From: Chryseobacterium camelliae | GTDB lineage: Bacteria; Bacteroidota; Bacteroidia; Flavobacteriales; Weeksellaceae | DNA length: 64,000 nucleotides | Assembly: GCF_002770595.1 (NCBI RefSeq) | Contig: NZ_CP022986.1 | Coordinates: forward strand, 1,426,001 to 1,490,000 | Direction of reading: 5' to 3' | Part shown: positions 49,026 through 57,724 of the stretch, one piece after another | How the letters are laid out: each line of letters opens with the position of its first letter | How positions within the stretch are numbered: position 1 is the first letter of the stretch | Position numbers and translations under genes: made by a program | The notes under the pieces: generated by a model | What the model was told of the DNA's origin: nothing | What the model saw: the letters and a program-made list of their open reading frames with translations, nothing else | The model's database searches: none

Positions 49026-50615
49026 TCATTCCATCACCACCTCACGCTTCACCCCTATCTCCTCCAAAAACACCGCATCATGCGAAATAACCAGCAGGGT
49101 TCCACGATAATCTTTAATCGAATTCGTCAGGATGTCCACATTCTGAAGGTCTAAATTATTGGTAGGCTCATCGAGGATGATCATATCGGGTGCTTTCCGG
49201 CTGATGGATAATGCACACAGCAAAAGCCGCAGGCATTCTCCCCCGCTCAGCACTCCACATCTTTTATCCCAGGTTTCCTTGCCGAACAGGAACCTTGAAA
49301 GCAACGTCTTTATTTCGGATTCCTGTAAAGCCGTATCATTGAACTGCCGGGCAAAATCATATACGGTTGCGTTCTGGTCAATCAGGGAATATTCCTGGTC
49401 GACATAGACTGCATGAAAACCTGACTTTGAAATTTTTCCGGTGGACGGCTGCAGTGTTCCCAGCAGCAATCGAATGAGGGTCGTTTTTCCGGAACCGTTT
49501 GAACCCTTTACCTGAATCCTGTCGCCACTGCGGACCTCTAAGTTCAGGTTTTCTTTCCAAAGGTTTTCCTGTCCATACCGGAAATTAATTCCGTCTGCTG
49601 AAACCAGCAGTTTCCCTTCGTGCAGGTCCGGATCGTCAAAGCTGACTTTCATCTGTTCCACATTTTTCCTTCCGGAGCGGAGATCGCGCAGGTCTCCGGA
49701 AATTTCACCGATCCTGTCAGCATGAATGCTTTTCAGCCTGGAAGAATTTTTCTCCGCATTGTTCCGCATCGTATTCATCATGATCCTAGCGACACCTGCT
49801 TTTTCCTGTTTGCCTTTTGCCCTTGCATCAAGCTTCTGTTTCCTTTCCAATGTTTCGCGCTCTTTTTCCCTAGCTTTTTTCAGAGCACGTTCCCTGGAGT
49901 GGATGTCGTTTTGCAAAGCTTCGTTTTCAATGTCTTTTTGCGCGGCATAGAAATCATAATTCCCGCCATAGGTAGAAATTCCCTGGTTACTCAGCTCAAA
50001 AACGGTATCTGCCAGATTGAGCAAAGTACGGTCATGGCTGACCATGACTACGGTTGCACTGGTCTTATGCAGCCAGTCGTACAGCAGATGCCGGGCTTCC
50101 AGGTCAAGGTGATTGGTCGGTTCGTCGAGCAGTATGGTATTGGGCTGATGAATCTGTAGCCCGGCCAGGAAAACTCTGGTCTTCTGGCCGCCGCTCAGCG
50201 TCTCCAGCTTCTGATAAAGGCTTACGGAATCCAGTTTCCAGTACTCCAACGCCTGCCTGCACCGTTCTTCAATGTCCCAATCGTCATTCAGGAGGTCAAA
50301 ATACCGTTGCTCCACTTCTCCACCGGTGATTTTTTGAAGCGCATCCAGTTTCTGATCTACTGTAAGGCATTCTGCTACGGTCAGATGATCCAGGTTGCCG
50401 AACATCTGCGGAACATAAAAAAGATTTCCCTCAATACGTACACTTCCTTCCAGAGGAATAAGCTCACCGGCCATGATTTTCAGCAGCGTAGATTTACCTG
50501 TACCGTTGCTGCCTACCAAAGCTGATTTTGATGATGAAGGTACCGTTAAGTCGATAGAATTGAATAGCAGATTTCCTGCGGGAAACCCAAAAGATATATG
50601 GTGTAAAAAAAACAT
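49026..50615 (-). CDS. ABC-F family ATP-binding protein
   Basis: A 529-residue soluble protein with two ABC domains. The first has Walker A Gly-Ser-Asn-Gly-Thr-Gly-Lys-Ser at 35-42 and signature Leu-Ser-Gly-Gly-Gln-Lys; a charged Arg/Lys/Glu-rich helical linker (about 225-310, the P-site tRNA interaction motif) follows; the second domain has Gly-Ser-Asn-Gly-Ser-Gly-Lys-Thr and Leu-Ser-Gly-Gly-Glu-Cys. No membrane helices. ABC-F proteins act on the ribosome, either as translation factors or as antibiotic-resistance proteins. A leader of about 105 nt with a palindrome and a short uORF hints at inducible control, but the drug class is not evident. Confidence 0.9.
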   Translation of the reverse strand: MFFLHHISFGFPAGNLLFNSIDLTVPSSSKSALVGSNGTGKSTLLKIMAGELIPLEGSVRIEGNLFYVPQMFGNLDHLTVAECLTVDQKLDALQKITGGEVEQRYFDLLNDDWDIEERCRQALEYWKLDSVSLYQKLETLSGGQKTRVFLAGLQIHQPNTILLDEPTNHLDLEARHLLYDWLHKTSATVVMVSHDRTLLNLADTVFELSNQGISTYGGNYDFYAAQKDIENEALQNDIHSRERALKKAREKERETLERKQKLDARAKGKQEKAGVARIMMNTMRNNAEKNSSRLKSIHADRIGEISGDLRDLRSGRKNVEQMKVSFDDPDLHEGKLLVSADGINFRYGQENLWKENLNLEVRSGDRIQVKGSNGSGKTTLIRLLLGTLQPSTGKISKSGFHAVYVDQEYSLIDQNATVYDFARQFNDTALQESEIKTLLSRFLFGKETWDKRCGVLSGGECLRLLLCALSISRKAPDMIILDEPTNNLDLQNVDILTNSIKDYRGTLLVISHDAVFLEEIGVKREVVME

Positions 50616-50634
50616 AATTCCTTTCTTAATTAAA

Positions 50635-50647
50635 GTTGAACTTCAAC
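50635..50647. promoter_or_regulatory. palindrome in the ABC-F leader
   Basis: GTTGAA-C-TTCAAC, a perfect 6-bp dyad 20 bp before the ABC-F start codon. It overlaps the stop codon of a nine-codon reading frame at 50643-50669 (minus strand). Could be an operator or part of an attenuator. Confidence 0.35.
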
Positions 50648-50724
50648 AGCCACAATGCTGCTTTATCATTAAATCTGAAAGAAACTATATCCTACATGAC
50701 TGTTTTTTGGGTAATGTTGTATGA

Positions 50725-50758
50725 CAAATATAGTAATTTTTTCACCAATAGCTTCAAA
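50725..50758 (-). promoter_or_regulatory. promoter of the ABC-F gene
   Basis: TTTG (50755-50758), 22 bp, TATATTTG (50725-50732) on the minus strand. It predicts an unusually long leader of about 105 nt. In the rest of the 365-bp gap to 50980 only the hpt promoter is seen. Confidence 0.55.
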
Positions 50759-50954
50759 ACGCCAGCAGCCTTTGTGTATGCCTCAAGAGCATTTAAAAAT
50801 TTCCTGTAACAATTAGGCTGACGGTAATATGATTATTATTAATTCGTCCTGAACTTTTTAAAACCGGTAGCTGAGTCTGCTTCAGTCAGTACTTTTACTG
50901 TTATCCATATAAAATCCTTCCTTCCAACGCATAAAAACTTTGATCAAAAATCCG

Positions 50955-50962
50955 TAACTTTG
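50955..50962 (+). promoter_or_regulatory. -7 promoter element of hpt
   Basis: TAACTTTG fits TAnnTTTG, 18 bp before the ATG at 50981. It overlaps a TTG at 50960 that would otherwise extend the frame, so that earlier start is excluded. Confidence 0.6.
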
Positions 50963-50980
50963 CCGCCTACTAAAATTTTT

Positions 50981-51535
50981 ATGGAAAGTATTAAAGTTCA
51001 CGACAAAACTTTTGTTCCTTATCTGGAGGACGCCGAAATTCAGGAAATTGTAAAAGCAACGGCTTTAAAGATTTACGAAGATTACAAGGATGAAGTTCCT
51101 GTTTTCATAGGGGTTCTGAATGGAGTGATCATGTTTTTCTCAGACCTTCTGAAACATTATCCCGGACCGTGCGAGATTGCATTTATTCAGATGAGCTCTT
51201 ATGTAGGTACTGAATCTACGGGCATCGTTTACCAGAAAATGGAGCTGACCAAGGATGTAAAAGACCGCCACATTATCTTGGTAGAAGATATTGTGGATAC
51301 AGGAAATACAGTGGAAAGCCTGTTCAAGTATTTCAAGGAAACCCAGCGTCCTAAATCCGTAAAACTGGCTTCATTCCTGTTGAAACCTGAAGTTTACAAG
51401 AAAGATTTCAAACTGGATTATATCGGCAAAGAAATTCCGAACAAATTTGTTCTCGGTTACGGACTGGATTATGATGAACTGGGAAGGAACCTGCCGAATC
51501 TGTACCAGCTGGAAGAGGGACAAATCAACCACTAG
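50981..51535 (+). CDS. hpt: hypoxanthine phosphoribosyltransferase
   Basis: The 184-residue enzyme has the PRPP-binding motif Leu-Val-Glu-Asp-Ile-Val-Asp-Thr-Gly-Asn-Thr (about 96-106), a Ser-Ser-Tyr flexible-loop segment near 76, Lys-Pro-Glu-Val near 138 and the C-terminal Gly-Tyr-Gly-Leu-Asp-Tyr. It salvages hypoxanthine and guanine to IMP and GMP. It is the first of three housekeeping genes (hpt, adk, obg) on this strand, spaced by 108 and 82 bp. Confidence 0.95.
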   Translation: MESIKVHDKTFVPYLEDAEIQEIVKATALKIYEDYKDEVPVFIGVLNGVIMFFSDLLKHYPGPCEIAFIQMSSYVGTESTGIVYQKMELTKDVKDRHIILVEDIVDTGNTVESLFKYFKETQRPKSVKLASFLLKPEVYKKDFKLDYIGKEIPNKFVLGYGLDYDELGRNLPNLYQLEEGQINH

Positions 51536-51643
51536 ACAGCTAAAAAATAAATCGAAGAAAAGTAAATATTAATTTTAAATGCTGAACAGCAAAAAGCAGG
51601 AAGCCACAGGCCTGCTGCCAATTGCCAGAAGCGAAACAACATT

Positions 51644-52222
51644 ATGATAAACATTGTTCTGTTCGGCCCTCCGGGAAGCGGTAAAGGAACCCAGGCACAA
51701 AACCTGATCGAGAAATTTAATCTGAAACAGATTTCAACAGGTGACCTGTTCAGATTCAATATGAAAAATGATACTGAGCTTGGAAAACTGGCCAAATCAT
51801 ATATTGATAAAGGTGAGCTGGTTCCGGATCAGGTGACTACGGATATGCTGATCGATGAGCTCAGAAAGCCTACGGATACCAACGGATTTATTTTTGACGG
51901 ATATCCGCGGACGGTAGCCCAGACAGAAGCTTTGGAAAAAATCGTTCAGGAAGAGTTGAATGATGAGATCGATGTTTGCCTGTCCCTGGTGGTAGAAGAC
52001 AGGATTCTGGTAGAAAGATTACTGAAAAGAGGAGAAACCAGCGGAAGATCAGACGACAGCAATGTAGAGATCATCGAAAACAGGATTAAAGAATATTATA
52101 CCAAAACCGCAGAAGTAGCCGAGCTGTACAAACAGCAGGGGAAATATGTGGAAGTAAACGGCGTTGGTGATATCAACGAAATTTCAGAAAAGCTTTTTTC
52201 TGAAGTGGAAAAAGTAAAATAG
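51644..52222 (+). CDS. adk: adenylate kinase
   Basis: A 192-residue adenylate kinase of the short-lid type: Walker A Gly-Pro-Pro-Gly-Ser-Gly-Lys-Gly-Thr at 8-16, Ser-Thr-Gly-Asp-Leu-Phe-Arg near 32-38 and Phe-Asp-Gly-Tyr-Pro-Arg-Thr near 85-91. There is no zinc-binding cysteine lid. It interconverts AMP+ATP and 2 ADP. Confidence 0.96.
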   Translation: MINIVLFGPPGSGKGTQAQNLIEKFNLKQISTGDLFRFNMKNDTELGKLAKSYIDKGELVPDQVTTDMLIDELRKPTDTNGFIFDGYPRTVAQTEALEKIVQEELNDEIDVCLSLVVEDRILVERLLKRGETSGRSDDSNVEIIENRIKEYYTKTAEVAELYKQQGKYVEVNGVGDINEISEKLFSEVEKVK

Positions 52223-52238
52223 TTAAAAGTTATGGGTG

Positions 52239-52292
52239 ATGAGTTATAAGTTTTTACAATTCATACCTCATGCTTCAGTACTCATAACTCAT
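52239..52292. repeat. imperfect inverted repeat between adk and obg
   Basis: ATGAGTTATAAG (52239-52250) and CTCATAACTCAT (52281-52292) are complementary with one mismatch, and further TGATGAG/CTCAT-type units lie around them. This kind of 'atgagttatgag' filler between genes is familiar to me from related genomes; no coding function. Confidence 0.45.
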
Positions 52293-52304
52293 TAAGGATA
52301 AGAA

Positions 52305-53288
52305 ATGTCAAATTTTGTAGATTACGTAAAGATTCATTGTAAGAGCGGCCACGGAGGCGCAGGTTCTGCCCACCTCCGCCGTGAAAAATACATTCCCAAA
52401 GGAGGACCGGACGGAGGTGACGGAGGCCGCGGAGGCCACATCATCATGAAAGGGAATGCCAATGAATGGACTTTACTTCCTCTTCGGTACACACGCCACG
52501 TAAAAGCGGAACGCGGGGAAAACGGAGGGAAAAACCAGTTAACCGGCGCGTATGGCGCAGATGTATATATTGAGGTTCCTATCGGGACCATTGCCAAAAA
52601 TGAAGACGGTGAGATCATCGGCGAAATCATGGAGGACGGACAGGAAATCATCCTCATGGAAGGCGGAATGGGAGGAAAAGGAAACGAGCATTTCAAGTCT
52701 TCCACCAACCAGACGCCCCGATTTGCACAGCCGGGAATGGACGGGCAGGAAGGATATGTAATTTTCGAACTTAAGATTTTAGCAGATGTAGGCCTTGTAG
52801 GTTTTCCGAATGCCGGAAAATCAACGCTGCTTTCCGCAGTTTCTGCAGCTAAACCGAAGATCGCGAATTATGCCTTTACGACCCTTACCCCTAACCTGGG
52901 AATCGTGGATTACAGGAATTACAAGTCTTTCGTCATGGCCGATATCCCCGGAATTATTGAAGGAGCTGCTGAAGGTAAAGGACTGGGACACCGGTTCCTG
53001 CGCCATATCGAAAGAAATTCAATCCTTCTGTTCTTAATCCCGGCAGATTCTGAAGACCATTTCCAGGAATACAAGATCCTTGAGAATGAATTGAAAGAAT
53101 ACAATCCTGAACTTCTGGACAAAGATTTTATTATTTCCGTATCCAAATCCGACCTTCTGGATGACGAACTTAAAAAAGAAATCTCCGCAGAGTTCCCGGA
53201 AAACAAACAGCCTCTGTTTTTCTCCGGTGTAACGGGCGAAGGCCTTGTGGAGCTTAAAGATGCCATCTGGAAGCAGCTACACGGATAA
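52305..53288 (+). CDS. obgE: GTPase Obg
   Basis: The 327-residue protein has the glycine-rich Obg domain (1-158, with repeated Gly-Gly-Asp-Gly-Gly-type stretches) and a GTPase domain: G1 Gly-Phe-Pro-Asn-Ala-Gly-Lys-Ser-Thr near 165, G2 Phe-Thr-Thr-Leu-Thr-Pro, G3 Asp-Ile-Pro-Gly-Ile, G4 Ser-Lys-Ser-Asp. Obg acts in 50S ribosome assembly and stress signalling. It lacks the C-terminal OCT domain of some homologues, as is usual for the short form. A terminator follows. Confidence 0.96.
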   Translation: MSNFVDYVKIHCKSGHGGAGSAHLRREKYIPKGGPDGGDGGRGGHIIMKGNANEWTLLPLRYTRHVKAERGENGGKNQLTGAYGADVYIEVPIGTIAKNEDGEIIGEIMEDGQEIILMEGGMGGKGNEHFKSSTNQTPRFAQPGMDGQEGYVIFELKILADVGLVGFPNAGKSTLLSAVSAAKPKIANYAFTTLTPNLGIVDYRNYKSFVMADIPGIIEGAAEGKGLGHRFLRHIERNSILLFLIPADSEDHFQEYKILENELKEYNPELLDKDFIISVSKSDLLDDELKKEISAEFPENKQPLFFSGVTGEGLVELKDAIWKQLHG

Positions 53289-53329
53289 AAAAAATCTTAC
53301 GGCAATCAATGCTGAAATACAATCATACA

Positions 53330-53357
53330 AACCGGGGAATATCTCCGGTTTTTTTAT
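53330..53357 (+). terminator. intrinsic terminator after obgE
   Basis: AACCGGGGA pairs with TCTCCGGTT (one wobble) around a three-base loop and is followed by seven Ts. Confidence 0.8.
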
Positions 53358-53434
53358 TGATCAATCTGATTTACCACACATCGCATCAGATGTATTTGGA
53401 ACATTTATTGAAGCAGATCATCCAAATTTATGTT

Positions 53435-53923
53435 ATGAAATATCTGTTAAGCCTTTTTGCTTTTGTACTTCTGTCTTCCTGCGGGCCGCAGAAGATGACT
53501 GCAAAATATTCCACGATCGAATATGAAGCAACACCATGCTTCGGATTCTGCCCGGTTTTTAAAATGACCATTAATGCAGACCGTACGGCAATATTTGAAG
53601 CTGAACATTTCAACTTCAGCGACCGCCCTTCAAAAGATGATTTTTCCAAGCCGCGTGAAGGCACATTCAAGGGAACCATTAAGGAAACCGACTATAATCA
53701 ACTTATCAGTTTACTGGATGGATTGAATGTACAATCTCTGAATGACAAGTATGGCAGCCACAACGTTACGGATCTTCCCACCTCGTACCTGAGAGTGCGT
53801 TTTGCAGACGGAACGTCTAAAAACATTGAAGATTACGGGAAAAGAGGCAGTGAAAAACTTTCCGAACTTTACACTTTTTTTGAAAATCTGAGAAAGAATC
53901 AGCAGTGGACGAAAGTGAAGTAA
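53435..53923 (+). CDS. DUF6438 lipoprotein
   Basis: The start at 53435 gives a 162-residue lipoprotein with lipobox Leu-Ser-Ser-Cys (Cys16). The frame is open upstream to 53309, but that extension crosses the obgE terminator region and lacks a signal. The mature part has Pro-Cys-Phe-Gly-Phe-Cys-Pro-Val-Phe, the paired-cysteine start of the DUF6438 fold, followed by Gly-Thr-Phe-Lys-Gly-Thr and Leu-Pro-Thr-Ser-Tyr-Leu-Arg-Val-Arg-Phe. Function unknown; located in the periplasm or outer membrane. Confidence 0.8.
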   Translation: MKYLLSLFAFVLLSSCGPQKMTAKYSTIEYEATPCFGFCPVFKMTINADRTAIFEAEHFNFSDRPSKDDFSKPREGTFKGTIKETDYNQLISLLDGLNVQSLNDKYGSHNVTDLPTSYLRVRFADGTSKNIEDYGKRGSEKLSELYTFFENLRKNQQWTKVK

Positions 53924-53944
53924 TTCCATTTAAAAATATTACGC

Positions 53945-53952
53945 TACCTTTG
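53945..53952 (+). promoter_or_regulatory. -7 promoter element of the DEAD-box gene at 53972
   Basis: TACCTTTG matches TAnnTTTG; transcription should begin near 53957-53959, that is, at the base of the hairpin at 53960-53982. Confidence 0.6.
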
Positions 53953-53959
53953 CAAAACC

Positions 53960-53986
53960 AATTCCTTCAAAATGAAGGAATTTTTT
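53960..53986 (+). promoter_or_regulatory. hairpin plus T-run over the helicase start codon
   Basis: AATTCCTTC and GAAGGAATT form a perfect 9-bp stem with the loop AAAAT, followed directly by four more Ts (six in a row in all). The ATG (53972-53974) lies in the loop and first stem base. It has the form of an intrinsic terminator or a start-codon-sequestering hairpin at the very 5' end of the mRNA. Confidence 0.5.
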
Positions 53987-55270
53987 AATGATAAAACAAT
54001 TCATTTGAATTTTACAGACTTACAACTCATAGAACCTATTGCCAAGGCAATTGAGGAACAAGGATACACCAGCCCTACGCCTATTCAGGAAAGATCGATT
54101 CCTGAAATCCTGAAAGGAAGGGATTTTTTAGGTTGTGCCCAGACAGGAACAGGAAAAACCGCAGCATTTGCCATTCCTATCCTTCAGAATTTAACTCAGA
54201 GAAAAACTCCCGGAAAACATATTAAAGCCCTTATTCTAACGCCTACCAGAGAGCTTGCCATACAGATTGAAGAAAACATCCAGGCTTATGGAAAATACCT
54301 GCCATTGAAGCACCTCGTTATTTTTGGCGGTGTGAAACAGGGAAACCAGGAAATTGCGCTTAGAAAAGGAGTAGATATTCTGGTTGCGACGCCGGGAAGA
54401 CTGCTGGACTTTATCGCCCAGGGAATCATCAGTCTTAAAAATCTTGAAATTTTTGTCCTGGATGAAGCAGACCGTATGCTTGATATGGGTTTTGTGCATG
54501 ACGTGAAGAGGATCATCAAGCTTCTTCCCCAGAGAAGACAAACGTTATTCTTCTCTGCCACCATGCCTGCAGAAATCCAGAAGCTGGCAGGATCGATCTT
54601 AGACAATCCTGTAAAAGTGGAAGTTACCCCGGTCTCTTCAACAGCGGAAACCATTAAGCAGTCGGTATATTTTGTTGAAAAGGAAAATAAGCTTGACCTT
54701 CTTACCCATATTTTAAAGAATGATATTTCAGATTCTGTATTGGTATTCTCAAGGACTAAGCATGGTGCCGATAAAATTGCACGGAAGCTGCAGAAAGACA
54801 ATATCACCACAGAAGCCATTCATGGGAACAAATCTCAGAATGCACGCCAGAATGCCCTGAATAACTTTAAATCGGGTAAAACAAGGGTATTGGTGGCTAC
54901 GGATATTGCAGCGAGGGGGATTGATATCGATGAACTTAAATATGTAGTTAATTTTGAGCTTTCCGATGTTTCCGAAACGTATGTGCACCGTATTGGAAGA
55001 ACCGGAAGAGCGGGCGCAGAAGGAAGTTCTATTTCCTTTGTGGACGGACTGGACCTCGTCAATCTAAAAAATACGGAAAAGCTGATCGGAAAAAAGATCC
55101 CGGTCATTAGAGACCATCCTTTCCATACGGACGATCTTGTTGCGCAGAAGAGGGATTCCAATAATAAACCTATGGGAGCGGGAATGCAAAGGCCGAAACC
55201 ACCGGTGAAAGATAAAGCTTCGGTAGGATTTAAAAAGCCTAAGAATAAGAACTTCACCAGAAAAAAATAA
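53972..55270 (+). CDS. DEAD-box RNA helicase (RhlE-like)
   Basis: A 432-residue helicase: Q motif Pro-Thr-Pro-Ile-Gln (35-39), Walker A Ala-Gln-Thr-Gly-Thr-Gly-Lys-Thr (56-63), Asp-Glu-Ala-Asp, Ser-Ala-Thr and His-Arg-Ile-Gly-Arg-Thr-Gly-Arg, then a basic Lys/Pro-rich tail (about 385-432). It unwinds RNA in ribosome assembly or cold adaptation. The ATG at 53972 is buried in a hairpin; TTG at 54005 would give Met-Asn-Phe-Thr-Asp-Leu, a natural N-terminus for this family, and is a serious alternative start. Confidence 0.92.
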   Translation: MKEFFNDKTIHLNFTDLQLIEPIAKAIEEQGYTSPTPIQERSIPEILKGRDFLGCAQTGTGKTAAFAIPILQNLTQRKTPGKHIKALILTPTRELAIQIEENIQAYGKYLPLKHLVIFGGVKQGNQEIALRKGVDILVATPGRLLDFIAQGIISLKNLEIFVLDEADRMLDMGFVHDVKRIIKLLPQRRQTLFFSATMPAEIQKLAGSILDNPVKVEVTPVSSTAETIKQSVYFVEKENKLDLLTHILKNDISDSVLVFSRTKHGADKIARKLQKDNITTEAIHGNKSQNARQNALNNFKSGKTRVLVATDIAARGIDIDELKYVVNFELSDVSETYVHRIGRTGRAGAEGSSISFVDGLDLVNLKNTEKLIGKKIPVIRDHPFHTDDLVAQKRDSNNKPMGAGMQRPKPPVKDKASVGFKKPKNKNFTRKK

Positions 55271-55305
55271 AAAATAAAACCTTTCATTCTGAAAGGTTTT
55301 ATTTT
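55271..55305. terminator. bidirectional terminator between helicase and methyltransferase
   Basis: A 16-bp perfect stem (AAAATAAAACCTTTCA and complement) with a three-base loop between convergent genes; it overlaps the last codons of the methyltransferase gene. Confidence 0.8.
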
Positions 55306-56093
55306 TTCCGGAAAATCCAGATATCTTGTTCCGGGCGGCCATTGTTCATAAATGAAGGTATATGTTCCATCACTTCAAAGTCGGAAAATAATTGCTCTAC
55401 ATACTCATCAGGATGAAACGCAGAATAGGTTCTATGTCCTTCTTTTACATTGCCTCTTACGACCAGTTTACCATTTTCAAATTTTCTTACCTCTTTTTCG
55501 GTAAGAATCATTTTAAACAAGTTACCTTGCAGGGAAAGAAGGAGGATACCGCCTTTCTTTAATACTCGTGTCAGTTCATTTTTCCAATCATCATGCAGTT
55601 GTTCTGATAAATGCGTAAAAATGGAAATTCCATAAACGAAATCAAAGAACTCGTTTTCATAGGGCAGTTCGGCTTTCAAACCATTTAAATTAAATGTGAC
55701 ATTGTTTATGTTACTTTTATTCCATGCGATTGAATTTTCATTATAATCTGTCGCATAGACCTGACATCCAGGTAAAAAATCCGACATGTGGCGCACTACT
55801 CTTGCAGGACCACAACCCCAATCCAGAATATGAAGTGTCTCAACAGAAGTATATTTTTTTAAGATCCCGACAAATCTCTCTGCAGTAGACCTCCCACTTT
55901 TATAATAACTTTCATAATTGATATTGAAAGATTCGTACATCAGATAATCCGGTGGAAATACAAAATTCGGATACTGAGACTGAAAAGTTTTATTTTTGCT
56001 TTTATTTTTGTTCTTATAAATATAAAACCTCAGCTTATCCGCTAAAAACAGCAAATTTAATCGCCTTAGAAGATTAGAAATTTCAGCTTTCAT
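55299..56093 (-). CDS. SAM-dependent methyltransferase
   Basis: The 264-residue protein has a class I methyltransferase core (about 75-215): motif I Ile-Leu-Asp-Trp-Gly-Cys-Gly-Pro-Ala-Arg near 97-106, Tyr-Ala-Thr-Asp-Tyr-Asn near 120-125 and Phe-Asp-Phe-Val-Tyr-Gly near 158. A basic N-terminus (Lys/Asn-rich, 25-40) precedes it. Similar proteins occur in glycan biosynthesis, but no substrate can be read. It overlaps tatD by four bases and ends the five-gene operon that begins with GSCFA. Confidence 0.8.
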   Translation of the reverse strand: MKAEISNLLRRLNLLFLADKLRFYIYKNKNKSKNKTFQSQYPNFVFPPDYLMYESFNINYESYYKSGRSTAERFVGILKKYTSVETLHILDWGCGPARVVRHMSDFLPGCQVYATDYNENSIAWNKSNINNVTFNLNGLKAELPYENEFFDFVYGISIFTHLSEQLHDDWKNELTRVLKKGGILLLSLQGNLFKMILTEKEVRKFENGKLVVRGNVKEGHRTYSAFHPDEYVEQLFSDFEVMEHIPSFMNNGRPEQDIWIFRKK

Positions 56094-56860
56094 CTTTGCG
56101 TATTAAATATTTTCATTGCGTTTTCTGTAGTGATCCTGTCAATTTCCGAAAAGTCCTTCCCGTAAATGTTCACCAGCTTCCCGGCAACGAGATCCAGGTA
56201 ACTGCTTTCGTTTCTTTTCCCCCTGTGCGGTACCGGAGCAAGATACGGAGAATCTGTTTCCAGGACGATTTTCTCCAGCGGGACTTCATGCAGGAACTGA
56301 TCGATCTTACCGTTTTTAAACGTAACTACCCCACCGATTCCCAGGATAAAATTAAGGTCGATGGCATGCTTTGCCTGTTCCAGCGTTCCGGAAAAACAAT
56401 GGAAGATTCCCCTCAGTCTGGGATGCTTTTTTCTTTCCAGGACTTCGAACGTCTCATCAAAGCTTTCCCGGGTATGGATCACAATCGGAAGATCCATTTC
56501 TATGGCCCAGTCGATCTGCTTTTCAAAGGCTTGAATCTGGATGTCCAGCGTAGTTTTATCCCAATACAGGTCGATACCGATCTCACCGATAGCCGGAAAA
56601 GTCCTGCTGTCCAGATAATTTTTAACCGTTTCCAGTTCTGCCTCCCAGCTTTCAGGCTTAACGTAGCAGGGATGCAGCCCCATCATCGCGTAAACATCTC
56701 CTGGATATTCCGCTTCCAGTTCCAGCATCTTTTCGTGGGATGCGGAATCTATCGCGGGCAGGTAAAATTTTGTAATTCCTTTGTCTAAAGCCCTCTGAAT
56801 GGCTTCTTTCCGATCGTCATCAAATTCTTCTGCATATAAATGCGTATGTGTATCAATCAT
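56090..56860 (-). CDS. TatD family hydrolase (metal-dependent DNase)
   Basis: A 256-residue amidohydrolase-fold enzyme: metal ligands His5 and His7 in Asp-Thr-His-Thr-His, Glu near 97 in Ile-Gly-Glu-Ile-Gly, His in Pro-Ile-Val-Ile-His-Thr-Arg, His in Ile-Phe-His-Cys-Phe-Ser-Gly and Asp in Glu-Thr-Asp-Ser-Pro-Tyr-Leu. TatD proteins are 3'-5' exonucleases or D-aminoacyl hydrolases. Seven bases separate it from the DUF4269 gene upstream. Confidence 0.93.
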   Translation of the reverse strand: MIDTHTHLYAEEFDDDRKEAIQRALDKGITKFYLPAIDSASHEKMLELEAEYPGDVYAMMGLHPCYVKPESWEAELETVKNYLDSRTFPAIGEIGIDLYWDKTTLDIQIQAFEKQIDWAIEMDLPIVIHTRESFDETFEVLERKKHPRLRGIFHCFSGTLEQAKHAIDLNFILGIGGVVTFKNGKIDQFLHEVPLEKIVLETDSPYLAPVPHRGKRNESSYLDLVAGKLVNIYGKDFSEIDRITTENAMKIFNTQR

Positions 56861-56867
56861 TTCTTAA

Positions 56868-57392
56868 TCATTTTAGCAGGTCTTCGTAAGGATCTTCCAA
56901 TCCCAGCAAAAGACCGAAGGCAGGCTCCGTTTTGACGCCCTTCCTTTTCAGTTGTATTATTTCCTGTTTAAAACCGTCTCCTTTTTCTTTTAAAATGCGG
57001 TATTCAGCGAGCATATGACGGTACGCATTCTGCTGAACCGACGGTATATCCTGTCCGAAAATTTCAACCGGGAAACCGTCCAGCATAAAGTTCAGAATAA
57101 TGGATGCCTCCCCGTTGACCATCATCTTCTCAACAGCAATTTCCACATCCGGCGGAAAGATCTTTTTAAACATCAGCTTATCTAAAAAATCTTCTTCATA
57201 GGTAAGATCTACCTGACAGATAATATCCAGATCGCTTCCTTCCACATCGATCCCGATAGGTATAGTTCCGGCCAGCACCGGTGAATACGCTTTCAGTTTT
57301 TCAAAAATCCGGTATCTGGTGAGCACCTCATAAGCCTTTCTCTGTATTTCGTTTCCTTCCTTCAGATAATCAATGGCTGTAAAATCAATCAT
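56868..57392 (-). CDS. DUF4269 nucleotidyltransferase-like protein
   Basis: A 174-residue protein with the nucleotidyltransferase-fold signature Gly-Thr-Ile-Pro-Ile-Gly-Ile-Asp-Val-Glu-Gly-Ser-Asp-Leu-Asp-Ile (about 42-57), where the Ser-Asp-Leu-Asp aspartates would bind metal, and a third acidic residue in Val-Glu-Ile-Phe-Gly near 113. This matches DUF4269. The substrate is unknown. It is the third gene of a tight operon (gaps of 8 and 7 bp). Confidence 0.78.
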   Translation of the reverse strand: MIDFTAIDYLKEGNEIQRKAYEVLTRYRIFEKLKAYSPVLAGTIPIGIDVEGSDLDIICQVDLTYEEDFLDKLMFKKIFPPDVEIAVEKMMVNGEASIILNFMLDGFPVEIFGQDIPSVQQNAYRHMLAEYRILKEKGDGFKQEIIQLKRKGVKTEPAFGLLLGLEDPYEDLLK

Positions 57393-57400
57393 AACAGAGC

Positions 57401-57718
57401 TTACTGGAAGTTGACATGGTTAAGCACATCCTGAGTGACATCCTTTCCTCCGGTAAAATTCGTATAGAAAGCTCCTATCGTAAAGATCGGGCCGAAAGGA
57501 AACCCCCACCATCCGAAAAGGAAATTGATCATGCTGTACTTCCAGCTGTACGATGCTGTGGATTCACCGGCTCTGATGAAATAAATATCACTCCGCTTTC
57601 TGGTCGTCAGGATGATGATGGATATCGTATAGGAAAACATGATGAACTTTGCTCCTTTAGCCAACTCCTGATTGACCTGATCTGTTGTTAACCCTTCTAT
57701 ATTTTTTATTGACGGCAT
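57401..57718 (-). CDS. small membrane protein of unknown function
   Basis: A 105-residue protein with an N-terminal Thr-Thr-Asp-Gln-Val-Asn-Gln-Glu-Leu helix and two hydrophobic segments (about 25-40 and 62-85). The second holds an aromatic/Gly-rich stretch Phe-Gly-Trp-Trp-Gly-Phe-Pro-Phe-Gly-Pro reminiscent of small DUF membrane proteins. No family assigned. It lies 6 bp after the GSCFA gene. Confidence 0.6.
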   Translation of the reverse strand: MPSIKNIEGLTTDQVNQELAKGAKFIMFSYTISIIILTTRKRSDIYFIRAGESTASYSWKYSMINFLFGWWGFPFGPIFTIGAFYTNFTGGKDVTQDVLNHVNFQ

Positions 57719-57724
57719 ATCTGT

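Noticed and set aside
50960..50980. TTG start for hpt at 50960
   Set aside because: It lies inside the -7 promoter element; ATG 50981 fits the family N-terminus.
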